Shown: one piece after another, positions 62,698 to 64,000 of the stretch
Layout of the letters: each line of letters begins with the position of its first letter
How positions within the stretch are numbered: the first letter of the stretch is position 1
Origin: an uncultured Candidatus Melainabacteria bacterium
GTDB taxonomy: Bacteria; Cyanobacteriota; Vampirovibrionia; Gastranaerophilales; Gastranaerophilaceae
Direction: 5' to 3'
DNA: 64,000 nt
Assembly: GCA_934692485.1 (NCBI GenBank)
Contig: CAKUTX010000004.1
Location: 62,001 to 126,000, forward strand
Notes under the pieces: model-generated
Told to the model about the DNA's origin: nothing
Database searches by the model: none
Seen by the model: the letters and a program-made list of their open reading frames with translations, nothing else
Made by a program: the position numbers and the translations under genes

Positions 62698-62959
62698 TTA
62701 TTCACCTTTAAAAAAATCTAAAATATATATATTTTAAGTCCGGTCAAATTTATTTTTGCGCGCATATGTATAAATAAAAACATTTTTTTAACTTTTATTA
62801 CAATATATTAATAAAAATTAATGTTTAAACTTTTTTCAACTTGACCTGATATTATTATATAGAATATGGTTTAACTTGTAAAGACAAATTTCATAAAATC
62901 AATATTCTGATGGAGGTTATTTACAATAAATCATTCAATTAATGCATAAGGGAGATAAT

Positions 62960-63421
62960 ATGAACAACAAAATTAAATTTTTAACAGTGGGTTTATTGAC
63001 ATTTGTAGCAGGTATGACATTTAGCAATTTTGCAATGTCAGATGTACCATCTAAAATTGCGGTAGTTGACGTTCAGCAAGTTGTAAATTCTTCTGCGCAA
63101 GTACAGGCATTAAAGAAAGACCAACAGGCTAAGGCGAAAGAAATTGTTGCTTTTGTAGAAAAGGCGAGAAAAGATGTTGCAGCAGTAACTGATACAAAGA
63201 AAAAACAAGCACTTGAGGATAAATACAACAAAGAATTAATGACAAAGAAAGCTGCTATGGATAAAAACTATTCTGACAAGCTAACAGCTATCGATTCTAC
63301 GATTTCAAAACAGATTGAAACACAGGCAAAAGCTGGCGGATATGATATTGTATTAGCTAAAGGAGTAGTTCTATACGGCGGTTCAGATATTACAGAAGCT
63401 GTAAAAAAAGCGGTTAAATAG
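62960..63421 (+). CDS. Skp/OmpH-family periplasmic chaperone
   Basis: Signal-anchored (IKFLTVGLLTFVAGMTFSNFAMS), then the OmpH pattern KIAVVDVQQVVNSSAQVQALKKDQQAK, a long coiled-coil hairpin rich in Lys/Ala, and the closing strand YDIVLAKGVVLYGGSDITE. 153 aa. Protects outer-membrane proteins in transit. ATG 62960 has AAGGGAGAT just before it; the upstream ATG at 62942 does not. Divergent from tpsB, which may share its function in outer-membrane biogenesis. Confidence 0.9.
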   Translation: MNNKIKFLTVGLLTFVAGMTFSNFAMSDVPSKIAVVDVQQVVNSSAQVQALKKDQQAKAKEIVAFVEKARKDVAAVTDTKKKQALEDKYNKELMTKKAAMDKNYSDKLTAIDSTISKQIETQAKAGGYDIVLAKGVVLYGGSDITEAVKKAVK

Positions 63422-63440
63422 ATTAAACAACTTTTAAAGA

Positions 63441-63474
63441 AAAACAAGTCCTCTTATAGAGGGCTTGTTTTGTT
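63441..63474 (+). terminator. Rho-independent terminator of the Skp gene
   Basis: 13-bp stem AAAACAAGTCCTC/GAGGGCTTGTTTT (one G-U), loop TTATA, T-rich tail. Confidence 0.9.
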
Positions 63475-63553
63475 ATATAACTTAATAAATACGCAATTAA
63501 GCTCAACTAAATGTGTTTATTAATATACATGGGGAAATTTTTTGGGGAAATAT

Positions 63554-64000
63554 ATGTTAAAAATTAATGCACGAAATGTAAATACGATTATTAGTTATAT
63601 AAAGCCAAGCTTCAGTAAAAAGCCTCCTATTCCTTTGAGGAGTTTATCAAAACCAGCAGAAAGTTCAAGTTTTTTACGAAGATTGCAACAATGCACAACA
63701 CGAGAAGAATTTAATACTTTAGGCAAAGAATACCAACAAGCAAGAATTAATGGGTATTGTACCGATAATTTGGAAAATGCCTTTTTGAAAAAAAAAGACG
63801 AACTTAAAAAAGCTTTTAATTTAGAAGCAAAAGCATATTTTGCGAACAAAATGGCTGAAAACCCAAGATATATCTTTAACGAACCAATTTTTAAAACACA
63901 ATTTGATAGATTTATTGCAAGTACAAATGGAGATTATGATTTAATTAAGCGATTACTTGAGCATCCAACACTCGGAATAAAAGCAAACCAAAGCGCTTTT
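63554..64000 (+). CDS. hypothetical protein, 3'-truncated by the window edge
   Basis: Open for 149 codons to the end of the window with no stop. GGGG lies 6 bases before ATG 63554. Lys/Asn/Phe-rich and helical, like the 672-aa orphan at 17.9 kb, with no signal peptide. The visible segments (TTREEFNTLGKEYQQARING, DYDLIKRLLEHPTLGIKANQ) do not match a family I know. Confidence 0.55.
   Translation, partial: MLKINARNVNTIISYIKPSFSKKPPIPLRSLSKPAESSSFLRRLQQCTTREEFNTLGKEYQQARINGYCTDNLENAFLKKKDELKKAFNLEAKAYFANKMAENPRYIFNEPIFKTQFDRFIASTNGDYDLIKRLLEHPTLGIKANQSAF

Overview
This AT-rich (roughly one third G+C) bacterial window looks like the chromosome of a non-photosynthetic relative of the cyanobacteria, most likely a gut Gastranaerophilales/Melainabacteria (Vampirovibrionia) genome. 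The evidence is a near-textbook RpaB/Ycf27-type response regulator, LL-diaminopimelate aminotransferase (DapL), a prepilin with the FTLAEVLITLGIIGVVAA signal, and many lineage-specific hypothetical proteins. It is a diderm: KdsB (Kdo activation), a TpsB/ShlB outer-membrane transporter, a Skp/OmpH chaperone and several surface-glycan glycosyltransferases are encoded. There is no rRNA, CRISPR array, transposase or integrase gene.

Layout. 1-7 kb: end of dapL; a zinc-ribbon/degenerate cyclase/ATPase-like protein overlapping glycogen synthase glgA; an EamA transporter. 7-17 kb: leftward typA, an MFS transporter, and a probable operon of three glycosyltransferases, tatD and glmU. 18-31 kb: a large orphan protein, tRNA-Phe, infC (probable AUA start), a TPR protein with dusB, a vWA protein, a Met-gamma-lyase-like enzyme, an alpha-glucan phosphorylase homologue lacking its PLP lysine, recR-ybaB, and a signal-less metzincin. 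32-37 kb: accD-accA-prmA-kdsB, rpaB and tRNA-His. 37-39.4 kb is the accessory hot spot: an interrupted small gene, a compact type I toxin-antitoxin-like locus, two inverted copies of a GC-rich repeat, and a prepilin whose 3' end looks like a diversity-generating-retroelement variable region and whose start is out of frame across a G10 tract. 39.5-46 kb: groES-groEL, a repeat protein behind a (CATAT)10 microsatellite, cysK, and an ECF sigma/anti-sigma/CnrX-like metal-stress module. 45-57 kb: tandem membrane paralogues, two HNH-like paralogues, tsaB-tsaE-diguanylate cyclase-yebC, and an 896-aa membrane-anchored glycogen-synthase-like protein. 57-64 kb: a nucleoside transporter, small proteins, bioD-bioA, tpsB, skp and a truncated orphan.

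Themes. Glycogen metabolism recurs (glgA, a phosphorylase homologue, a giant GlgA-like protein). Envelope building is prominent (glmU, kdsB, accDA, glycosyltransferases, TpsB, Skp). Small regulated elements cluster around the pilin. Functional calls rest on motifs read by eye; no database search was possible.
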